DNA from: Prolixibacteraceae bacterium
GTDB lineage: Bacteria > Bacteroidota > Bacteroidia > Bacteroidales > Prolixibacteraceae
Direction of reading: 5' to 3'
Length of the DNA stretch: 5,078 nucleotides
Assembly (NCBI GenBank): GCA_016788685.1
Contig: JAEUSS010000482.1
Span: 1 to 5,078 of the forward strand
Shown here: positions 1 through 4,976 of the stretch, piece by piece
How the letters are laid out: each line of letters opens with the position of its first letter
Position numbering within the stretch: position 1 is the stretch's first letter
Translations under genes and position numbers: made by a program
Notes under the pieces: model-generated
What the model saw: the letters and a program-made list of their open reading frames with translations, nothing else
Databases searched by the model: none
Told to the model about the DNA's origin: nothing

Positions 1-307
1 CAATGCTATAAAGTTTACGCATAAGGACGGCAGCATCATAATCTCCTGCAGTTGTAGCGATGACATAACAACCATTTCGGTGGCAGATAACGGGATAGGC
101 ATGGACGAAAGTACCCGCACTAAACTATTCAGGATAAATGAGAAGATATCGATCCTTGGAACCGAACAGGAACGAGGAACGGGTATCGGGCTCTTACTCT
201 GCAAAGAATTTGTTGAAAAACACGGAGGACACATCTGGATAGAAAGTGAAGTAAACCAGGGAAGCAATTTTAAATTCACCATCCCCAACCGTAGAGACAC
301 GGTGTAA
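1..307 (+). CDS. Sensor histidine kinase, C-terminal ATP-binding end (partial)
   Basis: This is the last 101 residues of a two-component sensor histidine kinase; the first whole codon is at base 2 and the stop is TAA at 305-307. The visible part is the HATPase_c domain, which binds ATP for phosphorylation of a histidine located upstream of the window. All four nucleotide-binding boxes are in order: the N-box (NAIKFT, residues 1-6, truncated by the edge), the G1 box (DNGIG, 29-33), the F-box (LF, 42-43) and the G2 box (GTGIGL, 59-64), followed by CKEFVEKHGG and the closing strands. The reading frame is open from the window edge, so an internal GTG near base 80 is not a start. Nothing follows the G2 region except a short tail, so there is no fused receiver domain after it. 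The sensing domain and cognate regulator are out of view, so the signal is unknown. It converges with the minus-strand genes to its right. Confidence 0.95.
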   Translation, partial: NAIKFTHKDGSIIISCSCSDDITTISVADNGIGMDESTRTKLFRINEKISILGTEQERGTGIGLLLCKEFVEKHGGHIWIESEVNQGSNFKFTIPNRRDTV

Positions 308-634
308 TCAGATTGTTTCATTGGTCTGCTGTCAACGGCTGGTGGTATATTTTCCGGATGGAAATGACTGCTGTTCAACACGTAACCATTGGTGTCCATC
401 TCCCCCTCGTTTGAGCCGGCACTCAAACAAGAAGAGGAGAGGGGCGTCCGGTTACAAGATTAAATCCCAACAACCCGGCAATCGCCGAAAACAGGTTCCA
501 TACATGCTAAAATCAACCTTCTCCTGAATACCCCCCTTCATCATGCTTGTTCTGTTCCGCTGTCAGCCGTTTCATCACAAGCGATTTTGTTGTCCGGCTA
601 TTTTCTGAAGACGACCGTATTTCGCGTCCCACAA
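308..634. other. Intergenic region between convergent genes
   Basis: These 327 bases separate the kinase stop from the stop of the convergent PhnD-like gene. I see no believable gene. A 68-codon open frame at 321-527 has a low-complexity, Arg- and Cys-rich translation and no recognisable motif. The only structure is the nested inverted repeat at 382-455. No hairpin followed by a T-run that would make a convincing terminator for either flanking gene was found. Confidence 0.6.
382..455. repeat. Nested imperfect inverted repeat
   Basis: Three inverted-repeat arms sit inside one another. The outer pair is GTAACC (382-387) with GGTTAC (450-455). The middle pair is CCCCTC (403-408) with GAGGGG (439-444). 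The inner pair is GTTTGAG (409-415) with CTCAAAC (422-428), around a 6-base loop. A 10-base bulge separates the inner and middle arms on the right. It lies in non-coding sequence after the kinase gene and has no T-run, so it does not look like an intrinsic terminator. It may be a decayed dispersed palindromic element; another nested palindrome at 3538-3606 has a similar purine-rich right arm and also contains CTCAAAC. Confidence 0.5.
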
Positions 635-1537
635 TTAATTGGCAAATTGTTTTAAAATATTTTCCATTGCTTTTGGGTTGCCGAACTGATTTTTAAAATC
701 GGTATAATACAGCTGATCTATTTTAATGAACTTTTCGGCCTGTTTGGCTTCGCTCCAACCCGATTTAATTGCCTCTAAAGTAGTTGGCGATGTACGGTCG
801 AGCTTTAGAAAGTGCTCCACCATTTTTTGCTTTACGGTATCAGACAAGCGGTTGTGAAATAAAACCGGTCCCAAAGGAATTTCGGTTGACATCCATAGCA
901 ATTTCACCGAAGCCGATTTGTCTGCATCAGCCAACAAACTAAAATACTCTGTACTTCCAACCGCACAGATATCTGTCTGCTTAGCCAGAAGCAGGTCGAC
1001 TGCCTTTTTATGGTTTTCACCATATCCAACTGTTTTGAACTTTTTTTCAGGAGTTTTTATGCCGATGGCTGCCAGTTTCAGGCGTGGTATTAAATTGCCC
1101 GATGTTGAGCCAATGTTCACCAAACCCAGGTTGTAATCTGACGCTACACGTTTCAGTTGGGTGACGGTGTCAAGCGGAAAATCGTTTCTGGCCAGAATCG
1201 CGGTCTTGTAATTATTTTCAGTACCATCTTTCACTTTCAGAACCAACATGGGCTTCATGTCGTTTTTGACCCTGGCAATTTCCAGCATCAGGTAACCAAA
1301 GGTATTAATCAAAGCTACATCGACCTCGTTCTTTTGTACACCTTCCACAAATTCGTGTACCGACGGATAACTCTTTACCTGTACCTGAAGCCCCAGGCTG
1401 TCGGACAGTAACTTTGCAAGCGGTCGTATATTCTCCAGCCGGTTGTTGTCGGCGTATTGATAAGTTGCCAAAACAATATTTTGCGCGGAACTATTAAAAA
1501 AGACCAGCAAGAAAAAAGCGATCAGCAAATGTTTCAT
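635..1537 (-). CDS. PhnD-like periplasmic substrate-binding protein
   Basis: This 300-residue secreted protein belongs to the phosphate/phosphite/phosphonate (PhnD-type) ABC transporter substrate-binding family. Residues 1-19 form a signal peptide (hydrophobic core LLIAFFLLVFF, ending NSSAQ) with no lipobox Cys, so a soluble periplasmic protein is expected. Family hallmarks appear in order: FVEGVQKNEVDVALINTFGYL-type lobe 1 around 63-83, the ligand-loop motif GSTSGNLIPR at 143-152, GYGENHKKAVDLLLAKQTDICAVG around 171-194, and the IPLGP segment at 220-224 before a C-terminal helical stretch. The length is normal for the family. The start is the ATG at 1535-1537, chosen because it directly precedes the signal peptide. 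It lies 48 bases after the trefoil protein gene on the same strand, so co-transcription is likely. No PhnC ATPase or PhnE permease gene is in view, so its ligand is not established. It could serve as a sensor partner instead of a transporter component. Confidence 0.88.
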   Translation of the reverse strand: MKHLLIAFFLLVFFNSSAQNIVLATYQYADNNRLENIRPLAKLLSDSLGLQVQVKSYPSVHEFVEGVQKNEVDVALINTFGYLMLEIARVKNDMKPMLVLKVKDGTENNYKTAILARNDFPLDTVTQLKRVASDYNLGLVNIGSTSGNLIPRLKLAAIGIKTPEKKFKTVGYGENHKKAVDLLLAKQTDICAVGSTEYFSLLADADKSASVKLLWMSTEIPLGPVLFHNRLSDTVKQKMVEHFLKLDRTSPTTLEAIKSGWSEAKQAEKFIKIDQLYYTDFKNQFGNPKAMENILKQFAN

Positions 1538-1585
1538 TTTTTTTTTGATTTTAAGATATGTGCTTTTGCTATTTTACCGAAACAA
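1538..1585 (-). promoter_or_regulatory. A-rich leader before the PhnD-like gene
   Basis: Read on the minus strand, nine consecutive A residues (1538-1546) run straight into the ATG, and no Shine-Dalgarno-like purine block is present. A-rich leaders of this kind are usual for Bacteroidota translation starts. The 48-base spacer contains no hairpin that would separate transcription of the two genes, which supports a dicistronic message. No promoter was recognised here. Confidence 0.4.
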
Positions 1586-2746
1586 CTATTTTTTAGGAAC
1601 ATTCGCGGGTATAAACCGGAACTCGGCATGATTGGGAGCATTAAAATTCTCATAGCTCCACAGAATAACGTGGGTTCCGTCTGCATTTTTCTGCCCGGAG
1701 GCATTCATTACCATTTGGGTGTTGTCCGAAGGGCGCAGGCTGTAAATATCTGCATTGTTTTCGGAGTATATCTTCCAGAGATAGGGATCGCTTACCGCTT
1801 TTATCCTTACACCGTTTTTGAAGGCGCCGGCAATTCCGAGGTATCTTCCGTTTGCCATTTTCAGAGTAACCTGGTTGTTTCCTTTGTCTTCGGCATAGAA
1901 GGTTAGATTTTCGGCTTTCTTACGCAGCTCAGCAGCGCCCGATGCGTCAAGGTTAAGATAGTTATTCATAGCCCGGAGGTTGTACCATCCGTTTGCTACC
2001 GACTTGGTATTTTCGGTTGCAGGCCTTGGCTTGTTACTTGCTACAGATGGTTTACTGCTGCTCACAGATGGTTTACCGTCGTCAGTTGATGGCTTTCTAT
2101 CGATTACGTTTATCGTATATTTCCCGATGGTTACCCATTTATAACGTACTTCAATCACCTTCCTTCCTGCTGTGCTGAATTTATAGCCTCCACCGCACTG
2201 ATGGCCGGCACCTACCAGCGTATTTGAAACAGAGGTAAAAAAAGTTATGTCTTTGGTCTCAACGGGTAACTCTTTTCCATCGGCATCACGGCACTCCACT
2301 TTAATACCATCGACGTAAAAGTGGTCGCCAACTTTATATTCGGTCTGAATTGGATAGGACAGCACCGTTGCCACCGGCCTTTGCGGGCCCTTAGCGGGGA
2401 GAATCTGAACCTTATAAGCTGTTTCAAAGCCGTTTGATTCAATGGTCATGGTAAAATCCCCCGCTTTCGTAAACACTTGGCCGGGCCTGATTGGTACGCC
2501 ATCTAACTTCCATTTTCTGTTTTTTTCGTGAATTTGCGCCCGCTTTCCGGGACGCATTACTTCAATTTGTCCGATCCCATCAAACGGGTCGCCTACATAA
2601 AAGGTTTCTGTTGTCCCATAGGCCCAGTTTCCATTATATTTGGCCAGCGGACACTCCCGCCGCTGGCCAAAAGCCGATGTCATAACGATTACCAGACCGG
2701 CCGTAAGCATCATCACTTTCTTCAGATTAAATCTACTCTTTGTCAT
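1586..2746 (-). CDS. Secreted Ig-like and ricin-type beta-trefoil (RICIN) protein
   Basis: This 386-residue exported protein appears non-catalytic. Residues 1-28 are a signal peptide ending SAFGQ. Two Ig-like regions follow, at about 43-116 and 126-215. The second shows the bacterial Ig pattern YKVGDHFYVDGIKV, a central DGKEL turn, and STAGRKVIEVRY, then a closing strand YTINVI. A low-complexity linker of seven-residue repeats beginning KP spans 218-245. The C-terminal third (about 251-382) resembles a ricin B-type beta-trefoil: it opens GWYNLRAMNNYLNLD and contains repeated sub-motifs such as NGRYLGIAG and a late LWSYENFNAPNHAEFRF. Such domains commonly bind carbohydrate, so a glycan-binding or envelope role is an inference. 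No hydrolase motif was seen. The start is the ATG at 2744-2746, which fits the signal peptide. It is the first gene of a probable pair with the PhnD-like protein. Domain assignment is by pattern, and the first Ig-like region is the weakest part. Confidence 0.82.
   Translation of the reverse strand: MTKSRFNLKKVMMLTAGLVIVMTSAFGQRRECPLAKYNGNWAYGTTETFYVGDPFDGIGQIEVMRPGKRAQIHEKNRKWKLDGVPIRPGQVFTKAGDFTMTIESNGFETAYKVQILPAKGPQRPVATVLSYPIQTEYKVGDHFYVDGIKVECRDADGKELPVETKDITFFTSVSNTLVGAGHQCGGGYKFSTAGRKVIEVRYKWVTIGKYTINVIDRKPSTDDGKPSVSSSKPSVASNKPRPATENTKSVANGWYNLRAMNNYLNLDASGAAELRKKAENLTFYAEDKGNNQVTLKMANGRYLGIAGAFKNGVRIKAVSDPYLWKIYSENNADIYSLRPSDNTQMVMNASGQKNADGTHVILWSYENFNAPNHAEFRFIPANVPKK
2012..2095 (-). 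repeat. 21-base repeats encoding KP-heptapeptide linker
   Basis: Within the trefoil protein, residues 218-245 read as four seven-residue units: KPSTDDG, KPSVSSS, KPSVASN and KPRPATE. At the DNA level the two central units share an exact 13-base match (ACAGATGGTTTAC on the plus strand at 2043-2055 and 2064-2076), 21 bases apart. The period is in frame, so unit number can change without a frameshift. A flexible Pro/Ser spacer between the Ig-like and trefoil domains is the likely role. Confidence 0.75.
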
Positions 2747-2801
2747 TTACGGTTTTTTATTAAGATATTCTCATTTTTTTGTTTTCTACAATTTTGCCTC
2801 G

Positions 2802-2835
2802 CACTGCCTCCGCTGGCACTCCGCAAGAGGCAGTG
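2802..2835. repeat. 9-base inverted repeat between two minus-strand genes
   Basis: CACTGCCTC (2802-2810) and GAGGCAGTG (2827-2835) form a perfect 9-base stem with a 16-base loop. It lies 13 bases beyond the stop of the YdeI-family gene and 55 bases upstream of the trefoil gene start. On the minus strand the stem is followed by CGAGGCAAAATTG, not a T-run, so an intrinsic terminator is not well supported. It may instead stabilise the 3' end of the upstream message or be a remnant of a dispersed palindrome. Confidence 0.5.
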
Positions 2836-2848
2836 GAGACCGTTCTGT

Positions 2849-3415
2849 TCAATAATATTTTTCAATACCTCCGAATCCTTTTATCATTTTGCCCGCCCGG
2901 GTTTTGTCTGCAAAATTGTTCAGTCGTTTCTCAAATTCCTCCGGTCGTTTTCGTGCACTCTCGATATACGCAATCCGGATTCGTTTATAGGATTCAGACA
3001 TTTTCTGAAAATTTCCCCAGGTGCGTTTATCCGTTTTTAATTTCTCAACAATATCTTCTGAATAAACAAACTTCTCTTTCGTTACTTTTTCAATGTCTTC
3101 AAGCACAGATTTATGAATCAGACCATTTTCAAGCAACCATTTAAGTCGTTCCTTATTGGCCTGAGAATAGGGCGAATTCTTTCTTCTTTTGCAAAAGCGT
3201 TGCACAACGGTTTCCTTGTTGAGTGATTTGACCGTTGTGTCAATCCATCCGAAACACAGCGCTTCCTCAACGGCATCATTGTATAAAATCCGCTCTTTAC
3301 CTGTTTCTTTTTTCGGGTATTCCAGCCAAACATCATCCATGGTCTCAAAATTGTTTTCGAGCCATGTTCTCCAATCCTGCCGGTTCGTAAAATATTTGGT
3401 TTCTGTTTCTGTCAT
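2849..3415 (-). CDS. YdeI/OmpD-associated family protein
   Basis: This is a 188-residue cytoplasmic protein of the YdeI/OmpD-associated family; there is no signal peptide or membrane segment. Recognisable family landmarks in order are the N-terminal RQDWRTWLENNF with VWLEYPKK (12-36), YNDAVEEALCFGWID (45-59), the basic RFCKRRKNSPYSQANKERL stretch (73-91) matching the family RF-x-x-RR-x-x-S-x-x-S pattern, and the C-terminal YKRIRIAYIESARKRPE region (143-159) that precedes the usual Arg/Lys-rich tail. The length is typical. The biochemical activity of the family is not known; some members are annotated as bacteriocin-protection proteins, and nothing here tests that. The start ATG at 3413-3415 is preceded by an A-rich sequence, with no other start upstream in frame that keeps the homology. 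The downstream gap of 102 bases, with an inverted repeat, makes co-transcription with the trefoil gene uncertain. Confidence 0.88.
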   Translation of the reverse strand: MTETETKYFTNRQDWRTWLENNFETMDDVWLEYPKKETGKERILYNDAVEEALCFGWIDTTVKSLNKETVVQRFCKRRKNSPYSQANKERLKWLLENGLIHKSVLEDIEKVTKEKFVYSEDIVEKLKTDKRTWGNFQKMSESYKRIRIAYIESARKRPEEFEKRLNNFADKTRAGKMIKGFGGIEKYY

Positions 3416-3447
3416 TTTTCAAATGGATTACAACGATTCCCCAACTC

Positions 3448-3468
3448 CTGCGCGATGACATTGCGCGG
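3448..3468. repeat. Short hairpin in the YdeI-gene leader
   Basis: GCGCGATG (3450-3457) faces CATTGCGC (3459-3466) around a single central base. Seven of the eight pairs are Watson-Crick and one is a G-T wobble. One further wobble and one C-G pair extend it to 3448-3468. The central bases would open to form a loop in RNA. It lies about 33 bases upstream of the YdeI-family start codon, where it could sit in the 5' leader of that message. A regulatory role is only an inference. Confidence 0.4.
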
Positions 3469-3537
3469 ACTTCCGGGTCTAAAGTTTATAAGTTAATAGA
3501 AGAACTGAATGTCGCATTTAAAATTTATCGATGAATG

Positions 3538-3606
3538 GACTCTCTCAAACTCGCGGCGCTCGCGTTGTCCTCTCTGCAGGTAGAGAAGGGGGACGTGGGG
3601 TGAGTC
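3538..3606. repeat. Nested palindromic intergenic element
   Basis: The outer arms are GACTC (3538-3542) and GAGTC (3602-3606). Inside are CGCG (3552-3555) with CGCG (3561-3564), and TCTCT (3571-3575) with AGAGA (3582-3586) around a 6-base loop. The last hairpin is extended by GTCC (3567-3570) with GGAC (3591-3594) after a small bulge. It is GC-rich within AT-rich surroundings. The purine block running into GGGGGACGTGGGGTGAG resembles pyrimidine/purine palindromes that I recall as common in Bacteroidota intergenic DNA. It contains CTCAAAC, as does the element at 382-455. Confidence 0.5.
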
Positions 3607-3644
3607 AAGGATAAAATACGACAATAAATGATTGCACTTACTTA

Positions 3645-3726
3645 GTTAAGGCTCATGCATGAATCAATCTTTGCTGAAACCTAAAACTAGGGAATAGGTT
3701 TATAGTTGATCCCACGCAACGATTCG
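3645..3726. repeat. 82-base direct repeat, copy A (downstream of the unknown gene)
   Basis: This copy starts GTTAAGGCTCATGC on the plus strand and ends GATTCG. Aligned by hand to the copy at 4413-4493, it gives about 69 identities over 82 columns with one gap. It begins 2 bases after the stop codon of the AT-rich gene, read in that gene's direction. Internal complementary arms are AAACCTA (3677-3683) with TAGGTTT (3695-3701), and 3666-3674 with 3716-3724 (8 of 9 positions paired). The sequence beyond its GTTAAGG end has no counterpart beside the other copy, so the repeat boundary there is sharp. Confidence 0.85.
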
Positions 3727-3728
3727 TA

Positions 3729-4388
3729 TTAATTGTTGTTTTCTCTTTTACATTTGAGATACTTCTCTAAAATTTCAATTATTTCTTGATCATTGAAATT
3801 GACCTTGTAAATTGATTCGCTTATTTCCGGACAATCCTTAAAGACCACACTAAGCATCCCAAGATATTCTTTTACGACAAGATTAAAGGATTTAGAGTTC
3901 TCAAATTTTTGATTCTCGTAAAAAACACCTTCTTTTTTTTCTTTAACTGATCGGGTTTGTAACAGATTATAATTCATCGAATCAGTTTCAATCACATAAG
4001 CAATGTCATTGTTGTATTTTATTCCATTCACTTCATAGCTTCTCTGGTAAAACTTATACAGCTTTATTTCATCGTCAAAAAGAAGTTCGCCAAAGCCTGG
4101 GATTAACTCTTTACTATTGTTCTTAAATTTTAATGATTTATATGACTTTTTTTTATCCGTAAAACAAAATGAGGATATATCGAAAGGATTAAAGGTTATG
4201 GTTGAATCCGTATCATTTTTCTTAAACTTTATTCCCTGACATAAAGAAACACTATTTTTCATTTGTATTTGGCCAGAAATAGTATCACCACTTAAAGACA
4301 CCACAAAGGCATTATTAAACTTCTTATTTTGACCGGACACAGATACAGATATAACTGCAAAGAAGATGATAATTATGGCTTTTTTCAT
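3729..4388 (-). CDS. Secreted Bacteroidota protein of unknown function, AT-rich
   Basis: The 219-residue product is predicted to be exported. Residues 1-20 form a signal peptide (MKK, then AIIIIFFAVISVSV, ending SGQ) with no lipobox. I do not recognise a named family, but the layout is one seen in many Bacteroidota hypothetical proteins: a beta-strand-rich N-terminal half with VSLSGDTISGQI (30-41), GIKFKK (52-57), a DISSF segment (70-74) and LYKFYQRSYEV (110-120). A C-terminal helical part follows, FKDCPEIS and EIIEILEKYLKCK (183-213). I chose the ATG at 4386-4388 because it places the signal peptide at the N-terminus. An in-frame ATG at 4422-4424 would add 12 hydrophilic residues and lies inside the flanking repeat. 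Base composition is about 27-32% GC in sampled 60-base lines, below the trefoil and PhnD-like genes. Direct repeats bracket the gene tightly on both sides, suggesting acquisition or movement as a unit. Function is unknown. Confidence 0.8.
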   Translation of the reverse strand: MKKAIIIIFFAVISVSVSGQNKKFNNAFVVSLSGDTISGQIQMKNSVSLCQGIKFKKNDTDSTITFNPFDISSFCFTDKKKSYKSLKFKNNSKELIPGFGELLFDDEIKLYKFYQRSYEVNGIKYNNDIAYVIETDSMNYNLLQTRSVKEKKEGVFYENQKFENSKSFNLVVKEYLGMLSVVFKDCPEISESIYKVNFNDQEIIEILEKYLKCKRENNN

Positions 4389-4412
4389 TGTTAAGGTATT
4401 AGATAGGTTATC

Positions 4413-4493
4413 GTTAAGGCTCATGCCTGAATTAATCGTTGTTGGAACCTAAAATAAGAAATATATTTATAGTTGATCCCGCGAAATGATTCG
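4413..4493. repeat. 81-base direct repeat, copy B (upstream of the unknown gene)
   Basis: This is the second copy of the element at 3645-3726, in the same orientation, starting GTTAAGGCTCATGC and ending GATTCG. It ends 24 bases upstream of the chosen start codon at 4388, so it occupies the expected promoter region of the gene. AATCGTT (4434-4440) can pair with AATGATT (4485-4491), with one G-T wobble, in the same place as the stem in the other copy. The inner stem of the other copy is weaker here (5 of 7 positions, 4445-4451 with 4462-4468). Confidence 0.85.
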
Positions 4494-4498
4494 CGCGG
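4478..4498. repeat. GC-rich hairpin at the edge of repeat copy B
   Basis: CGCGAA (4480-4485) and TTCGCG (4490-4495) form a perfect 6-base stem around the 4-base loop ATGA. With one bulged C it extends by CC (4478-4479) with GG (4497-4498). The corresponding bases in the other repeat copy do not form this hairpin. No T-run follows on either strand, so it is not called a terminator. It competes with the longer-range pairing of the repeat. Confidence 0.5.
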
Positions 4499-4690
4499 GA
4501 GCGGGGAAAATATGGATTTGTTGATTTGCGGGCAGCATCGGGCAGGTGTTTTTCTTCATCAGTTTTTCGGGTTTTAGCGGCAACGTTATCAAATATATGA
4601 AATATTTGTTTAACCGTAATCGCAACACAAAAACTTCGGCCTGCCAGGAAGGCTTTTTGCCAGATCATGGGCAGGAGGAACAAGCGTGCA
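4494..4690. other. Intergenic region between repeat copy B and the tandem array
   Basis: This is part of a 588-base gene-free stretch (4389-4976). A minus-strand frame of 83 codons (4683-4432) crosses it and runs into the repeat. Its translation is mixed in composition with no domain, and its last third is encoded by the repeat itself, so it is not annotated as a gene. The bases just right of copy B are GC-rich (GCGGGAGCGGGG) and may belong to a longer version of the dispersed element. Nothing else was recognised. Confidence 0.5.
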
Positions 4691-4849
4691 CTGTTGAAAA
4701 TATAAGCTCCCTTTTAAGTTTTTAGCTTCCCTGTCACATATTTCGCTTTCCTGTCAGGATTTTAGTCTCCCTGTCACATATTTTGTTTTCCTGTCAAGAT
4801 TTTTGCTTCCCTGTCACGTTTTTAGTTCCCTGTCAGTATTTTTGGTTCC
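4691..4849. repeat. Tandem array of eight ~20-base units
   Basis: On the plus strand, units begin at 4691, 4711, 4731, 4751, 4771, 4791, 4811 and 4830. All are 20 bases long except the one at 4811, which is 19. The approximate consensus is CTGTCANNATTTTTGCTTCC. The first two units are the most diverged; the other six begin with an exact CTGTCA. There is a 40-base higher-order pattern: 4731-4770 and 4771-4810 match at 34 of 40 positions, while the neighbouring 20-base units 4731 and 4751 match at only 12 of 20. The period is not a multiple of three and no plausible protein is encoded. There are no unique spacers between units, so it is not a CRISPR array. Confidence 0.9.
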
Positions 4850-4874
4850 CTGCCGGGCAGGGAACCAAAAATAC
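4836..4874. repeat. Perfect 19-base inverted repeat closing the tandem array
   Basis: The left arm GTATTTTTGGTTCCCTGCC (4836-4854) and its exact reverse complement (4856-4874) are separated by one G. The left arm is built mostly from the last tandem unit, so the right arm is an inverted copy of that unit. As RNA it would form a long, very stable hairpin. A competing 8-base pair, CTGCCGGG (4850-4857) with CCCGGCAG (4874-4881), overlaps it, and both cannot form together. Neither strand has a T-run after the hairpin, so a standard intrinsic terminator is not claimed. Confidence 0.9.
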
Positions 4875-4889
4875 CCGGCAGTTCCTTCA

Positions 4890-4926
4890 AAACAAAAGGG
4901 AACAACCCTTTCGGATCATTCCCTTT
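4890..4926 (-). terminator. Probable intrinsic terminator of tpiA
   Basis: Read on the minus strand, AAAGGG (4911-4906), the loop TTGTT and CCCTTT (4900-4895) are followed by TGTTTTG, a short stem with a U-rich tail in the RNA. The arm at 4902-4895 can alternatively pair with AAAGGGAA (4926-4919), giving an 8-base stem that uses the same downstream arm. It starts about 50 bases after the tpiA stop codon, a reasonable place for its terminator. The short stem and interrupted T-run keep confidence moderate. Confidence 0.45.
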
Positions 4927-4951
4927 GATGTGATGTATAAAGCCCGGGGTT

Positions 4952-4974
4952 CGGACTTCAATTTCCGGACTTCA
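4952..4974. repeat. Short direct repeat just downstream of tpiA
   Basis: CGGACTTCA occurs twice, at 4952-4960 and 4966-4974, immediately beyond the tpiA stop codon. It is too short to interpret and may be a small tandem duplication. Confidence 0.4.
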
Positions 4975-4976
4975 GA

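Larger units (their letters stand above)
3416..3644. other. Intergenic region upstream of the YdeI-family gene
   Basis: Together with the repeat at 3645-3726 this makes a gene-free stretch of 313 bases. No coding frame with recognisable features was found. It holds a short hairpin (3448-3468), a nested palindrome (3538-3606), and AT-rich sequence around 3481-3535 that is the likeliest place for the YdeI-family promoter. No clear match to the Bacteroidota -33/-7 promoter pattern (TTTG and TAnnTTTG) was found. Confidence 0.5.

Noticed and set aside
321..527. 68-codon open frame after the kinase gene
   Set aside because: The translation is unusual in composition and runs through the nested inverted repeat; there is no start signal or motif.
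1457..1906. 149-codon plus-strand open frame
   Set aside because: It is antisense to the junction of the PhnD-like and trefoil genes, both of which have clear family motifs, and it shows no motifs of its own.
2747..2848. Promoter for the trefoil gene
   Set aside because: I looked for the Bacteroidota TTTG and TAnnTTTG pair on the minus strand and found no convincing match, so none is annotated.
2528..3040. 170-codon plus-strand open frame
   Set aside because: It lies antisense to both the trefoil and YdeI-family genes and spans the gap between them; its Phe-, Ser- and Arg-rich translation is a shadow of the real minus-strand genes.
4455..4490. Promoter of the unknown gene inside repeat copy B
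   Set aside because: On the minus strand TATATTTC resembles the -7 element but lacks the final G, and the upstream TTTG is missing. It is too weak to call.
3645..4493. Integron attC sites flanking the gene
   Set aside because: The plus-strand repeat begins GTTAAGG, close to GTTRRRY but failing at the last base. No matching RYYYAAC site lies at the expected opposite end, and no integrase gene is in the window. The layout resembles a cassette but the sites do not fit.
4636..4662. Possible plus-strand terminator (GCCT/AGGC followed by TTTTT)
   Set aside because: The stem is only four base pairs and no plus-strand gene precedes it.
4432..4683. 83-codon minus-strand open frame
   Set aside because: There is no recognisable domain or signal peptide, its last third is encoded by the dispersed repeat copy B, and it is most likely a chance frame.
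4691..4849. CRISPR array
   Set aside because: The 20-base units are contiguous with no unique spacers, and no cas gene is present.
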